The notes beneath the pieces were generated by a model, which worked only from the letters and a program-made list of their open reading frames with translations, had not been told where the DNA came from and made no database searches. Source: Pelagibacteraceae bacterium AG-430-F16 (lineage in GTDB: Bacteria > Pseudomonadota > Alphaproteobacteria > Pelagibacterales > Pelagibacteraceae). Taken from it: a stretch of DNA of 64,000 bases. Location of the stretch: positions 248,001 through 312,000 of the forward strand of contig QCOG01000001.1 in the NCBI GenBank assembly GCA_003213015.1, in the 5' to 3' direction. A program made the position numbers and the translations under genes. Shown one piece after another: positions 17,496-26,560 of this stretch; the first letter of the stretch is position 1, and each line of letters opens with the position of its first letter.

Positions 17496-17536
17496 AAATA
17501 CTTGCAAAGATCCTTATTAAGGTGTACTTGATAAGT

Positions 17537-17686
17537 ATGCTTGAATATTTTCAAAAACAAACAAACTCTTTCAAGCACATATTAAACTTAAAAATTTTAT
17601 CAAATATAAATACTAAAATCGCTCTTTATATAGGTTTAGCAGCATACTGGGTAGTAATGTTATCTAGTACTTTTTTTGGATTTTAA
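17537..17686 (+). CDS. Small single-pass membrane protein, unknown
   Basis: 49 residues: a polar N-terminal half (MLEYFQKQTNSFKHI), then a C-terminal hydrophobic helix IALYIGLAAYWVVMLSSTFF. It lies between the apr unknown and the TauE-type exporter, fills most of an otherwise empty 237-base gap, and is on the same strand. No good Shine-Dalgarno site is seen. The composition fits a real one-helix membrane protein, but a chance frame is possible. Confidence 0.45.
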   Translation: MLEYFQKQTNSFKHILNLKILSNINTKIALYIGLAAYWVVMLSSTFFGF

Positions 17687-17732
17687 ATATCGAACAGTTG
17701 ACTTTAATAATTTTGAGGAATAATTAATCCCA

Positions 17733-18830
17733 ATGGAGTTCTTTCTTCCTATTGCAGAAGTAAATGTAAGCTTACCATTTATCTTTTTCTTGAGTTTGGT
17801 TGTGGGGATTTTATCAGGATTATTCGGTGTCGGTGGTGGTTTTTTAATGACACCTTTTTTAATTTTTTTAGGAATACCCCCGGCTTATGCAGTTCCGAAT
17901 GAAGCAAATAATATTCTTGGCACATCCATATCAGGTTCTACCACGCATTATTTAAAAGGCACTCTTGATTACAAAATGGGCTTAATGATCGTGGTTGGCG
18001 GCGCAGCTGGGACTATTTTAGGTATTTTAACTTTTACTTATTTTAAAGATATTGGAAAAATTAATATCGTGATTTCTTTGGCATATATGTACATTCTAGC
18101 AATTATTGGAACTATGATGCTCGTTCAAGGAGTTACAGAAATTGATAGAGCTAGGAAAAAAATTGTTATTAAAAAAAAATTACACGACCATAACTGGCTA
18201 CAAGGTTTACCATTCAGAATGAGATTTAAAAAATCTAAACTTTATGAAAGCGCATTTACACCAATTATTATGGGATTTATTGTAGGCTATATAGCAGCAA
18301 TACTAGGAGTAGGTGGCGCTTTTATACTTGTGCCAGCAATGATCTATATAATTGGAATGCCCACAAAGTTGATCCCAGGAACTTCTCTATTTGTTACAAT
18401 ATTCATTAGCGCAATTGTCACCATTCTTCATGCATTCAATTATGGAACAATTGACTTAATATTAGTCACGGTTTTAATTCTAGGTTCAATAGTTGGAGTT
18501 CAGGTAGGTCAAAAAATTGGGGAAAAGGTTGATAGTTCTCAGTTTAAAACAATTTTAGCTCTTCTCCTTTTATTAGTTGGTATTGCAATAGCTTACGATA
18601 CCTTCTTTGTAGAAGAGTTAGCTAAGGGGGAGTTAAATACTAAACCAGAAAATTTAGGACCTGTATCTCAATTCGTAAGAGATCTTTCAAAAAATGTTCC
18701 AATTTTATATGGACTATTTTCAATTGTCTTTGCCCTTGTGCTAGGGGTTGGTGCGGCAATTTTGAGAAAATTTTTATCAAAACTTAAAGATAAATACGTT
18801 CACACAGCTTCATCATCTTCACAAAAATAG
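17733..18830 (+). CDS. TauE/SafE family sulfite/anion exporter
   Basis: 365 residues, about nine membrane helices. The two internal family repeats are visible: GILSGLFGVGGGFLMTPFL near residues 25-43 and GYIAAILGVGGAFILVPAM in the second half. TauE/SafE proteins export sulfite or organosulfur anions across the inner membrane. Its place between aprMBA and suyAB/xsc fits sulfite export as an overflow when oxidation is limiting. A hydrophilic insert follows helix 4 (IDRARKKIVIKKKLHDHNW). Confidence 0.85.
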   Translation: MEFFLPIAEVNVSLPFIFFLSLVVGILSGLFGVGGGFLMTPFLIFLGIPPAYAVPNEANNILGTSISGSTTHYLKGTLDYKMGLMIVVGGAAGTILGILTFTYFKDIGKINIVISLAYMYILAIIGTMMLVQGVTEIDRARKKIVIKKKLHDHNWLQGLPFRMRFKKSKLYESAFTPIIMGFIVGYIAAILGVGGAFILVPAMIYIIGMPTKLIPGTSLFVTIFISAIVTILHAFNYGTIDLILVTVLILGSIVGVQVGQKIGEKVDSSQFKTILALLLLLVGIAIAYDTFFVEELAKGELNTKPENLGPVSQFVRDLSKNVPILYGLFSIVFALVLGVGAAILRKFLSKLKDKYVHTASSSSQK

Positions 18831-18864
18831 TTTTATTATTTAAAAATTTAAATATAAGTATTGT

Positions 18865-19233
18865 ATGAGAAAAATAATTTTTTTAATCGTAGTTTTGTTT
18901 CCACTAAATTTGTTTGCTGGTGAAAAAGTAACTACGTTCGATGCTAAAATTTTTAATCAAGCACAATCTGATGGAAAAACTGTAGTTGTAAGCTCTTGGA
19001 TAAAATACTGCACATCTTGCGCAAGTCAGATGAAGGCATTAAATGACGTAGAAAAAGATTTTGAAAATTTAATCTATTTAAATTTCGATGTTAGAGATAA
19101 AGAAATTGCAAAACAATTAAATATTCAATTTCAGACTACTCTAGTGATCTATAAAAATAACGAAGAAGTTTATCGAAGTTTGGGCGAGCTAAGTAAAGAA
19201 AAAATTTATAAAGCTATTAATTCAGTAATTTAA
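18865..19233 (+). CDS. Periplasmic thioredoxin-like protein
   Basis: 122 residues with a signal peptide (residues 1-18, ending FAG). The redox motif Cys49-Thr-Ser-Cys52 follows WIKY, and a cis-Thr/Pro-like TTLVIY lies near 103. The fold resembles the DsbD gamma domain or thioredoxin_7 proteins that act as disulfide reductants in the periplasm. It is downstream of the sulfite exporter in the same direction and ends one base from the convergent suyB. A link to sulfur chemistry is suggested by context only. Confidence 0.75.
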   Translation: MRKIIFLIVVLFPLNLFAGEKVTTFDAKIFNQAQSDGKTVVVSSWIKYCTSCASQMKALNDVEKDFENLIYLNFDVRDKEIAKQLNIQFQTTLVIYKNNEEVYRSLGELSKEKIYKAINSVI

Positions 19234-20400
19234 TTAAGCGCTTCTATACAACTTAGTCATTACAAACTCCTTGTGACCAAGAGCTTCAGCGCATGTTAAT
19301 CTTCCGTTTGCAACTTTTATAGTAGATTTGATTAATTCATCTCCGGCTTGATCTAAATTCATTTCTCTCGATAATATTTTTGAAACATCAAGATCAATAT
19401 GCTCACTCATTGTTTTGGCTGTAAGGGGATTTGCTGTGAGTTTTATTACAGGTTCTATTGGATTACCAATTATATTACCTTGACCAGTTGGAAATAAATG
19501 AATGTTAAACCCACCAGCAGCCTGAAGTGTAACACATTCAGCTGCAGCAGATGATGTATCCATAAAATATAACCCTTTACCTTTACTGGGTTCCTCAGCT
19601 GGTTCTAATACATCTATGAATTGCCTAGAGCCAATTTTTTGAAAATTACCAAAAGCCTTTTCTTCAATTGTTGTTAACCCACCAGCAATATTTCCAGCTG
19701 TAGGTTGACTTTCTGACAGATCATTAGTTGCTTCCTTCAATATAAAGTCATTGTATGAATTCCAAGTTTTCATAAATTTATCTTGAGCCTCTTTTGTTTT
19801 ACCTCTTTTTGCACATACGGTTTCAGCTCCAGTAAGTTCTGAAGTTTCTCCAAAACACAAGTGAACACCTAATGGTTCAAGTTTATCCATTAAATTTCCA
19901 ACAGTTGGATTTGAGGCAAGACCTGAAGTGGTATCGGACTCTCCACATTTTACTGATATCCATAGATCACTAATGGGACATTCTTCTCTTTGTTTCTCAG
20001 AAGCCCACATTGAAAACTCTTGGGCTTTTTTTGAAACTTTTGCAATTGTATCTATATCCCCGACACCTTCGATACTAAAACCTTCAACAGGTTTTCCAGT
20101 TTTTGCTATTGCATCAACAATCCTTTTTGTCCATTTAGGTTCAATTCCAATTACAATCACAGCTGCTACATTTGGATTTCTTCCTGTTCCAATCATTGTT
20201 CTAAAATGAAGCTCTAGGTCTGCACCAAATTGCAATCTGCCATATGAATGTGGAAGCGCTATTGTTCCTTTAATATTATTAGCTACAGCTTCAGCACATG
20301 CATTTGAAATGTCATCAACTGGAAGAATAATTACATGATTTCTTGTTCCTGCTCTCCCGTTTTCTCTTTTAAAACCTAAAAAAATTTTTGGAATTTGCAT
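19234..20400 (-). CDS. suyB: (2R)-3-sulfolactate sulfo-lyase large subunit SuyB (altronate dehydratase-like)
   Basis: 388 residues of the UxaA/altronate dehydratase C-terminal family: [18 protein letters not shown] at the start, then [27 protein letters not shown], and ETVCAKRG. Sugar dehydratases usually share these blocks, but the separate 95-residue SAF partner, the overall length and the adjacent xsc gene point to SuyB, which cleaves 3-sulfolactate to pyruvate and sulfite. It is one base downstream of suyA. An altronate/galactarate-type dehydratase is the alternative. Confidence 0.8.
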   Translation of the reverse strand: MQIPKIFLGFKRENGRAGTRNHVIILPVDDISNACAEAVANNIKGTIALPHSYGRLQFGADLELHFRTMIGTGRNPNVAAVIVIGIEPKWTKRIVDAIAKTGKPVEGFSIEGVGDIDTIAKVSKKAQEFSMWASEKQREECPISDLWISVKCGESDTTSGLASNPTVGNLMDKLEPLGVHLCFGETSELTGAETVCAKRGKTKEAQDKFMKTWNSYNDFILKEATNDLSESQPTAGNIAGGLTTIEEKAFGNFQKIGSRQFIDVLEPAEEPSKGKGLYFMDTSSAAAECVTLQAAGGFNIHLFPTGQGNIIGNPIEPVIKLTANPLTAKTMSEHIDLDVSKILSREMNLDQAGDELIKSTIKVANGRLTCAEALGHKEFVMTKLYRSA

Positions 20401-20401
20401 G

Positions 20402-20689
20402 TTACCACTTTTTTGTTTTTACGTTATGAACATGTACATGGTCACCTTTTTTAATAGATTTAACCACTTTTCCTATGTCATGACCATATTTTATTATAGT
20501 GTCACCTTCTTTTAGATCCTGTAAAGCTATCTTATGACCAAGAGGTATTTCTGACTCTGATTTAACCTTTGAAGATGTATCATCTTCCATTATCCAACAA
20601 CCACAATCTTGACCTTTTGTCACTTTTTCTATAACTATTACGCCAACATTATCTTTTTTATCGTGTATTATTATATCTGTTTTTGCCAT
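20402..20689 (-). CDS. suyA: (2R)-3-sulfolactate sulfo-lyase small subunit SuyA (SAF domain)
   Basis: 95 residues forming a single SAF domain, as in the N-terminus of altronate dehydratase. Conserved bits include the [12 protein letters not shown] strand, the [23 protein letters not shown] core and the final HVHNVKTK. It pairs with SuyB to make the iron-dependent sulfo-lyase. The gene is divergent from xsc across 80 bases, which must contain both promoters and would allow joint control by sulfonate. Confidence 0.82.
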   Translation of the reverse strand: MAKTDIIIHDKKDNVGVIVIEKVTKGQDCGCWIMEDDTSSKVKSESEIPLGHKIALQDLKEGDTIIKYGHDIGKVVKSIKKGDHVHVHNVKTKKW

Positions 20690-20769
20690 TGTGACGATTT
20701 CTTAGTAGAAACTTTTAAAGAATTTATATATTAATCATTCGATTGCAATTAAAATTATAAAGAATTTTT
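20690..20769. promoter_or_regulatory. Divergent control region between suyAB and xsc
   Basis: 80 bases of almost pure AT separate the divergent suyA and xsc starts. TTATAA at 20755-20760 is close to the xsc start. No clear operator palindrome longer than six bases was found by eye. The arrangement implies shared regulation, but no regulator gene is adjacent. Confidence 0.35.
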
Positions 20770-22551
20770 ATGACTAAAATGACCACAGAAGAAGCTTTTA
20801 TCAAAGTTCTTCAAATGCATGGAGTTGAACACGCGTTTGGAATAATTGGTTCGGCATTCATGCCAATTTCAGATTTGTTTCCAAAAGCTGGTATTACTTT
20901 TTGGGATGTTGCACACGAAACCAACGGAGGATTAATTGCTGATGGTTACACTAGAGCAACTGGAAAAATGTCAATGGTAATTGCCCAAAATGGTCCGGGC
21001 ATTACAGGTTTAGTAACACCTATCAAAACAGCATATTGGAACCACACACCTTTATTAGTTGTAACTCCACAAGCTGCAAATAAAACAATTGGTCAGGGTG
21101 GTTTTCAAGAAGTGGAACAAATGAATTTATTTAAGGATATGGTTTGTTACCAAGAAGAAGTTAGAGATCCATCTAGAATGGCTGAAGTGTTAAATAGAGT
21201 AATTGAAAAAGCTTTAAGAGGATCAGCACCAGCACAAATAAATGTTCCTAGAGATTATTGGACTCAAGTTATAGATATCGATCTCCCTCCTATTGTAAGA
21301 TTTGAAAGACAGGGTGGTGGAAAAGATGCAATTGAAAAAGCCTCAAGTTTATTATCAAAAGCAAAATTCCCAGTTATTCTATCAGGCGCAGGAGTAGTTA
21401 TTGGTGGAGCAATAGAAGAATGCAAAAAGCTAGCAGAAAAATTAGATGCACCAGTTTGCAATGGCTACCAACATAATGACAGTTTTCCGGGAAGCCATCC
21501 ATTAGCTGTTGGACCCTTAGGTTACAACGGTTCAAAAGCTGCAATGGAACTTATTTCAAGAGCAGATGTCGTACTAGCATTGGGAACAAGATTAAATCCT
21601 TTTTCTACTTTACCCGGTTACGGCATCGATTATTGGCCAAAAAATGCAACTATAATTCAAGTTGATATGAATCCTGATAGAATAGGTTTAACAAAAAAAG
21701 TTACAGTTGGAATATGTGGCGACGCTAAACAGGTTGCACAACAAATTTTAGATAAGCTTTCATCTGATGCTGGTAATACAGGTAGAGATGAAAGAAAAAA
21801 TTTAATTCACAAAACTAAATCTGCTTGGTTACAGACATTAGCTGGACTTGATCACGAAGAAGATGATCCAGGAACAGTCTGGAATAAGGAAGCTAGAGAA
21901 AGAGACAAAGATAGAATGTCTCCAAGACAAGCTTGGAGAGCAATACAAGATGCCCTTCCTAAGGATGCGATTATTTCTAGTGACATAGGAAACAATTGTG
22001 CAATTGGAAATGCTTATCCAACTTTTGAAAAAGGACGTAAATATTTAGCCCCAGGTTTATTTGGACCATGTGGTTACGGATTTCCAGCAATTTTAGGCGC
22101 AAAAATTGGATGTCCTGATACACCTGTAATTGGTTTTGCTGGTGATGGTGCGTTTGGAATAAGTATGAATGAAATGAGCTCTTGTGCAAGAGAAGAGTGG
22201 CCAGCTATTACTATGGTTATATTTAGAAACTATCAATGGGGTGCTGAAAAAAGAAATTCTATATTGTGGTTTGATGACAACTTTGTTGGAACTGAGCTAG
22301 ATCCAGAATTAAGTTACGCAAAAGTTGCGAATGCATGTGGTTTAAAAGGTGTTACATGTAAAACTATGGAAGAAACAACTAATGCAATTAAAAAATCTTG
22401 TGAAGACCAAAAAAAAGGAATTACCACTTTTATAGAAGTAATATTAAATCAAGAGTTAGGTGAACCATTCAGAAGAGACGCAATGAAAAAACCAGTAGAG
22501 GTCGCTGGTATTCAAAAACGAGATATGAAACCTCAAAAATCATTAATTTAA
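20770..22551 (+). CDS. xsc: Sulfoacetaldehyde acetyltransferase
   Basis: 593 residues, a thiamine diphosphate enzyme of the acetolactate synthase superfamily. The N-terminal GVEHAFGIIGSAFMPISDLF, the catalytic glutamate-region AHETNGGLIADGYTRATGK, and the ThDP motif GFAGDGAFGISMNEM around 455-470 fit Xsc closely. It converts sulfoacetaldehyde and phosphate to acetyl phosphate and sulfite. Sulfoacetaldehyde comes from taurine or isethionate. No pta or taurine transaminase is adjacent. Together with suyAB and apr it makes this a sulfonate-catabolic island. Confidence 0.95.
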   Translation: MTKMTTEEAFIKVLQMHGVEHAFGIIGSAFMPISDLFPKAGITFWDVAHETNGGLIADGYTRATGKMSMVIAQNGPGITGLVTPIKTAYWNHTPLLVVTPQAANKTIGQGGFQEVEQMNLFKDMVCYQEEVRDPSRMAEVLNRVIEKALRGSAPAQINVPRDYWTQVIDIDLPPIVRFERQGGGKDAIEKASSLLSKAKFPVILSGAGVVIGGAIEECKKLAEKLDAPVCNGYQHNDSFPGSHPLAVGPLGYNGSKAAMELISRADVVLALGTRLNPFSTLPGYGIDYWPKNATIIQVDMNPDRIGLTKKVTVGICGDAKQVAQQILDKLSSDAGNTGRDERKNLIHKTKSAWLQTLAGLDHEEDDPGTVWNKEARERDKDRMSPRQAWRAIQDALPKDAIISSDIGNNCAIGNAYPTFEKGRKYLAPGLFGPCGYGFPAILGAKIGCPDTPVIGFAGDGAFGISMNEMSSCAREEWPAITMVIFRNYQWGAEKRNSILWFDDNFVGTELDPELSYAKVANACGLKGVTCKTMEETTNAIKKSCEDQKKGITTFIEVILNQELGEPFRRDAMKKPVEVAGIQKRDMKPQKSLI

Positions 22552-22552
22552 C

Positions 22553-22942
22553 TTGAAAAATACAGAAATAAAAATTGGTTCTAATAAAAGTTTTGGAATA
22601 GTTTTTTTTGTAGTTTTTTTATTAATTGCAATTTATCCTTTAATAAATAATGGCGAGTTAAGGATATGGTCCTTAGTTATTGCAATAATTTTTTTGATTT
22701 TGGGACTGATAAACTCTAAAGTTTTGACACCTTTAAACAAACTTTGGTTTAAGTTTGGATTACTGTTAGGAAAAATAGTATCCCCATTAGTAATGGGTAT
22801 TATATTTTTTTTTGTAGTCACTCCGACTGCTTTTATAGTGAGAATAATTGGCAAAGATCTAATAAATTTGAAATTTAATAATAAAAAAACTTATTGGATT
22901 GAAAAAACAGGCCCAAAGAGTAAAATGAAGAATCAGTTTTAA
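22553..22942 (+). CDS. SxtJ-family membrane protein
   Basis: 129 residues with about three hydrophobic helices. The opening EIKIGSNKSFGIVFFVVF and the central NKLWFKFGLLLGKIVSPLVMG match the SxtJ family, named from a saxitoxin cluster gene but widespread next to carbamoyltransferases. The function is unknown. The start is a TTG two bases after the xsc stop; no in-frame ATG is near the conserved N-terminus. It is followed by a DUF5989 gene and a carbamoyltransferase, the usual trio. Confidence 0.75.
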   Translation: MKNTEIKIGSNKSFGIVFFVVFLLIAIYPLINNGELRIWSLVIAIIFLILGLINSKVLTPLNKLWFKFGLLLGKIVSPLVMGIIFFFVVTPTAFIVRIIGKDLINLKFNNKKTYWIEKTGPKSKMKNQF

Positions 22943-22943
22943 T

Positions 22944-23093
22944 ATGAGTTTTATAAAAGAGTTTTGGGAATTTTTAAGGGTAAGGAAAAAATACTGGCTT
23001 TTGCCAATAATATTAGTTCTTGTTATATTTGGCGGATTAATTGTGCTAACACAAGGTTCAGCAGTAGCACCGTTTATTTATACAATTTTTTAA
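22944..23093 (+). CDS. DUF5989 small membrane protein
   Basis: 49 residues, MSFIKEFWEFLRVRKKYW then one hydrophobic helix LLPIILVLVIFGGLIVL and the ending SAVAPFIYTIF. This is the typical DUF5989 pattern: a short amphipathic leader, RKKYWLLP, one helix, and an APFIY tail. These proteins are found between SxtJ-like and carbamoyltransferase genes. It starts one base after the SxtJ stop and ends one base before the carbamoyltransferase start. Confidence 0.8.
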   Translation: MSFIKEFWEFLRVRKKYWLLPIILVLVIFGGLIVLTQGSAVAPFIYTIF

Positions 23094-23094
23094 A

Positions 23095-24930
23095 GTGAAA
23101 TCAATTTTAGGTATCTCTGCATTTTATCATGATAGCGCAGCTTGTCTTTTAAAGGATGGAGAAATTATCTCAGCAGCTCAAGAAGAGAGGTTTACCAGAA
23201 AAAAACACGACCCAAGCTACCCCTACCATGCAATAGAGTTTGTATTGAAATATGGTAACCTAAAATTAAGTGAAGTAGACCAAATTATTTTTTTTGAAAA
23301 ACCTTTTTTAAAATTTGAGAGATTATTAGAAACTTATGTTGCTTTTGCACCACGCGGTTTTATTTCATTCGCCAAAGCTATGCCATTATGGATCAAAGAA
23401 AAACTTTTTCAAAAAAATTTCTTATTTAATAAACTAAAAGCCCATGACAAAGATTATAAATCGGATCAAAATATTTTTTTTTCTGATCATCATTTAAGCC
23501 ATGCGGCAAGTGCTTTTTTCCCATCTCCCTTTAAAGAGGCAGTAGTTCTAACCGCAGATGGTGTTGGTGAGTGGGCAACTACCACTGTAGCAGTTGGAAA
23601 AGAAAACAACTTAGAGATTAAAAAGGAAATTCATTTTCCTCACTCTCTTGGACTACTCTATTCTGCGTTTACTTATTACACAGGTTTTAAAGTTAATAGC
23701 GGAGAGTATAAGTTAATGGGTTTAGCGCCATACGGGAAACCTGTTTATGAAGATAAGATTAAAAAATTAGTTGATATTAAAGAGGATGGAACTTTTAGAT
23801 TGGATCAAAAATATTTTAATTATGCAACTGGACTTACAATGACCAATAATAAATTTGATGATTTATTTGGTCAAAAACCAAGAGATCCCCAAAATGAAAA
23901 AATCACACAATTCCATATGGATATAGCTGCCTCTATTCAAAAAATAACAGAAGAGATAATGATAAAATTAGCTAAATCTATACGCAAAGATTATGGTATC
24001 AAAAATTTGTGTTTAGCTGGAGGTGTAGCACTAAATTGTGTAGCTAATGGTAAAATACTCAAAGAAAAGATTTTTGACAATATTTGGATTCAGCCTGCAG
24101 CTGGAGATGCCGGAGGATCTTTAGGAGCAGCATTAGCACTTTGGTATATCGAACAGGGCAATAAAAGAGATATTAATTTTAATGATGATATGAAAGGTTC
24201 CTACTTGGGACCAGAGTTTACCGAAGAAGAGATTGAAAAAGAACTTAAATCAATTGGCGCTAATTATGAAAAGTTAAATTATGAGGATTTAATAAACAAA
24301 ACTTCAGAATTTCTATCAAATGAAAAAGCTATTGGATGGTTTCAGGGGAGAATGGAATTTGGTCCAAGAGCATTGGGTGGTAGATCTATATTAGGTGACC
24401 CAAGATCTGACAACATGCAAAAAAATTTAAATTTAAAAGTAAAATATAGAGAAAGCTTTAGACCTTTTGCTCCCTCAGTTTTAAGAGAAGATTTAAAAGA
24501 GTGGTTTGATATAAATGTTGATAGCCCTTACATGCTACTAGTTGGTTCTATTAATTCAGAAAAAAAAATTGAAATGACTGAAGAACAAAAAAAACTTTTT
24601 GGTATAGACAAATTAAACTTAAGGAGATCTGACATTCCAGCTGTTACTCATGTTGATTATTCTGCAAGAGTTCAAACAGTAAATGAAAAAAATAATAAAA
24701 GATATTATGATTTAATATCTAAATTTAAGGAAAAGACTGGATGTCCAGTTATTGTTAATACATCATTTAATGTAAGAGGTGAACCAATTGTAAATACACC
24801 AACAGATGCATTTAACTGTTTTATGGGCACTGAATTAGACTTGCTTGTAATTGGCAATTTTATTCTAGACAAAAAAAAACAAGACTCAAAATTTAAAAAA
24901 GATTACAAATCAGAATTTCAGTTGGATTAA
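23095..24930 (+). CDS. NodU/CmcH-family carbamoyltransferase
   Basis: 611 residues. The N-terminal kinase-like domain has GISAFYHDSAACLL (5-18), QEERFTRKKHD and the metal-binding DHHLSHAASAF; AGGVALNCVANGK is near 310. The C-terminal domain carries GRMEFGPRALGGRSILGDPR and FNVRGEPIVNTP. The enzyme transfers carbamoyl from carbamoyl phosphate via carbamoyl adenylate to a hydroxyl group. GTG start, overlapping nothing but coupled to the DUF5989 gene. The acceptor is unknown; a surface glycan is likely given the following SGNH gene. Confidence 0.9.
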   Translation: MKSILGISAFYHDSAACLLKDGEIISAAQEERFTRKKHDPSYPYHAIEFVLKYGNLKLSEVDQIIFFEKPFLKFERLLETYVAFAPRGFISFAKAMPLWIKEKLFQKNFLFNKLKAHDKDYKSDQNIFFSDHHLSHAASAFFPSPFKEAVVLTADGVGEWATTTVAVGKENNLEIKKEIHFPHSLGLLYSAFTYYTGFKVNSGEYKLMGLAPYGKPVYEDKIKKLVDIKEDGTFRLDQKYFNYATGLTMTNNKFDDLFGQKPRDPQNEKITQFHMDIAASIQKITEEIMIKLAKSIRKDYGIKNLCLAGGVALNCVANGKILKEKIFDNIWIQPAAGDAGGSLGAALALWYIEQGNKRDINFNDDMKGSYLGPEFTEEEIEKELKSIGANYEKLNYEDLINKTSEFLSNEKAIGWFQGRMEFGPRALGGRSILGDPRSDNMQKNLNLKVKYRESFRPFAPSVLREDLKEWFDINVDSPYMLLVGSINSEKKIEMTEEQKKLFGIDKLNLRRSDIPAVTHVDYSARVQTVNEKNNKRYYDLISKFKEKTGCPVIVNTSFNVRGEPIVNTPTDAFNCFMGTELDLLVIGNFILDKKKQDSKFKKDYKSEFQLD

Positions 24931-24960
24931 CTATGAAGTTTTATAGAAAATAATACTGAA

Positions 24961-26034
24961 ATGAAAAAAAATTATTTTTTAATTTTATTGTCTATTATCG
25001 TTTCATTATCTTTAATAGAAATATTTTGCAATTTTTTCTTATTCAAAAAAGTTGATTATGACTATAAAAATAGATATTTAATTTATAGTGAAGGTAAAGT
25101 ATTTCGAAATATTGAAAATTTCTTCACATACGAACCATCTCAAAAAATTACTGCTTCAAATTATTATTTTAAAGATGATAAATTTATAGAAATTTATAAA
25201 TACGATATAAATATAAATAACTTAGGTTTAGTACAAGATCAGGATTTACAAAAAGATATACCGTCAATTCTTTTTTTAGGAGACTCTTTTACAGAGGGTC
25301 AGGGTGGTGGTGGAAGTTGGATAAATTTTTTTGGTGGAAATTACAATAATTATCAAATAATAAATGGTGGTTTGCTAGGAACCGGATTTCAACAATTTGA
25401 CTTATTGAATAATTACTTATCTAACTATGATATTAAAAAAGTATTTGTATTATTCATTGGTGATGATTTAAGAAGGGATGTATTTCAATTTAATCCCCAA
25501 CAGCTAGAATGCTTAATGAATTATAAAGCATGCAATGGATCAGAATCTTTTTATGGTTTTCCAATAAACGATAAGAGGCCTGATATATTTCTAGAGAAAT
25601 TAAGAGGAAAGCAATTAGACAAAAATGGTAAAGAAAAACCTAATTTGAAGCAAGTCAGAAGGGCCGTTAAATCATGGTTAGCAAACCTATATATTATCAA
25701 GATACCGTTAGATTTTTTACGGTCTAACTTTTACGAATCTAAAAACGAAAAGATCATAAGAAATTTTGCTTCAATTGATAATCTAATAAATATTTATGGA
25801 AAAGATATTTATTTTGTTAATCTAAAAATGAAGAGTGAAATTATTGCAATGAATAAAAGTTACGAAACTTTTTATGCCAAAAACTATATTTTAAAAAGAA
25901 CCAATAACTATTTTGAATGTAATTTTGATAATGACCTTAATTTTTTTCATGAATATGATGGTCACCCAAATCAAAAAGGATATGAAAGTTTGTATAAATG
26001 TATGTTAGATATTTTTAAAAAAGAAAAAATTTAA
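24961..26034 (+). CDS. SGNH/GDSL hydrolase-like membrane-anchored protein
   Basis: 357 residues. One N-terminal membrane helix (residues 4-28) is followed by a periplasmic SGNH domain: SILFLGDSFTEG with Ser109 as nucleophile, GD near 157 and DGHPNQKGY with Asp333 and His335. Such proteins hydrolyse or transfer acyl groups on polysaccharides. It is the fourth gene of the SxtJ-DUF5989-carbamoyltransferase unit and 30 bases downstream. A second protein with the same layout is encoded at 35003-36268. Confidence 0.75.
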   Translation: MKKNYFLILLSIIVSLSLIEIFCNFFLFKKVDYDYKNRYLIYSEGKVFRNIENFFTYEPSQKITASNYYFKDDKFIEIYKYDININNLGLVQDQDLQKDIPSILFLGDSFTEGQGGGGSWINFFGGNYNNYQIINGGLLGTGFQQFDLLNNYLSNYDIKKVFVLFIGDDLRRDVFQFNPQQLECLMNYKACNGSESFYGFPINDKRPDIFLEKLRGKQLDKNGKEKPNLKQVRRAVKSWLANLYIIKIPLDFLRSNFYESKNEKIIRNFASIDNLINIYGKDIYFVNLKMKSEIIAMNKSYETFYAKNYILKRTNNYFECNFDNDLNFFHEYDGHPNQKGYESLYKCMLDIFKKEKI

Positions 26035-26098
26035 ATAATCGTATTTTTTTTAGATAAAAAAGTAGAATATTGAATTTTATAATTATATATTGTTGAGA

Positions 26099-26560
26099 AT
26101 GAATTTTTTAAGAAGAAAAATATTTAAAATTTTTGGTTATTATTCTTTAGCTTTACTATTGCCAATTAAATTCCTTTACGCTTCATCAAAGAAGATAGTT
26201 AATCGAAACTTATCTGAAGAACAAAAAGAGATAATGTTTAATGAGGGAACAGAAAGGGCATTTACTAGCTCTTTATTGAGTGAAAAAAGAAAAGGTACTT
26301 ACCATTGCGCTAATTGTGGAGCATTATTGTTTGACTCTACTGCAAAATATGACAGTGGAACTGGTTGGCCATCTTTCACAGAAGCAGTCCCAGGAGCTTT
26401 TAATACAAAGGTAGATTATTCTTTTGGAATGAAAAGAATTGAATATCATTGTGCAAATTGTGGAGCACACCACGGGCATGTATTTGCTGATGGTCCAGGT
26501 AAAACTGGCAAAAGATTCTGTAATAACGGTCTTTGTTTAATCTTTAAACCGTCTCAATAA
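26099..26560 (+). CDS. msrB: Peptide-methionine (R)-S-oxide reductase MsrB, exported
   Basis: 153 residues from ATG at 26099 (a TTG at 26090 could add three). Zinc-binding CxxC pairs are Cys70/Cys73 and Cys118/Cys121. The catalytic Cys141 is in KRFCNN, where most MsrB have RYCINS. GTGWPSF and HHGHVF are the other landmarks. The N-terminus FLRRKIFKIFGYYSLALLLP has a twin-arginine-like signal, so the enzyme probably repairs oxidised methionine in the periplasm. It overlaps the next gene by one base. Confidence 0.9.
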   Translation: MNFLRRKIFKIFGYYSLALLLPIKFLYASSKKIVNRNLSEEQKEIMFNEGTERAFTSSLLSEKRKGTYHCANCGALLFDSTAKYDSGTGWPSFTEAVPGAFNTKVDYSFGMKRIEYHCANCGAHHGHVFADGPGKTGKRFCNNGLCLIFKPSQ

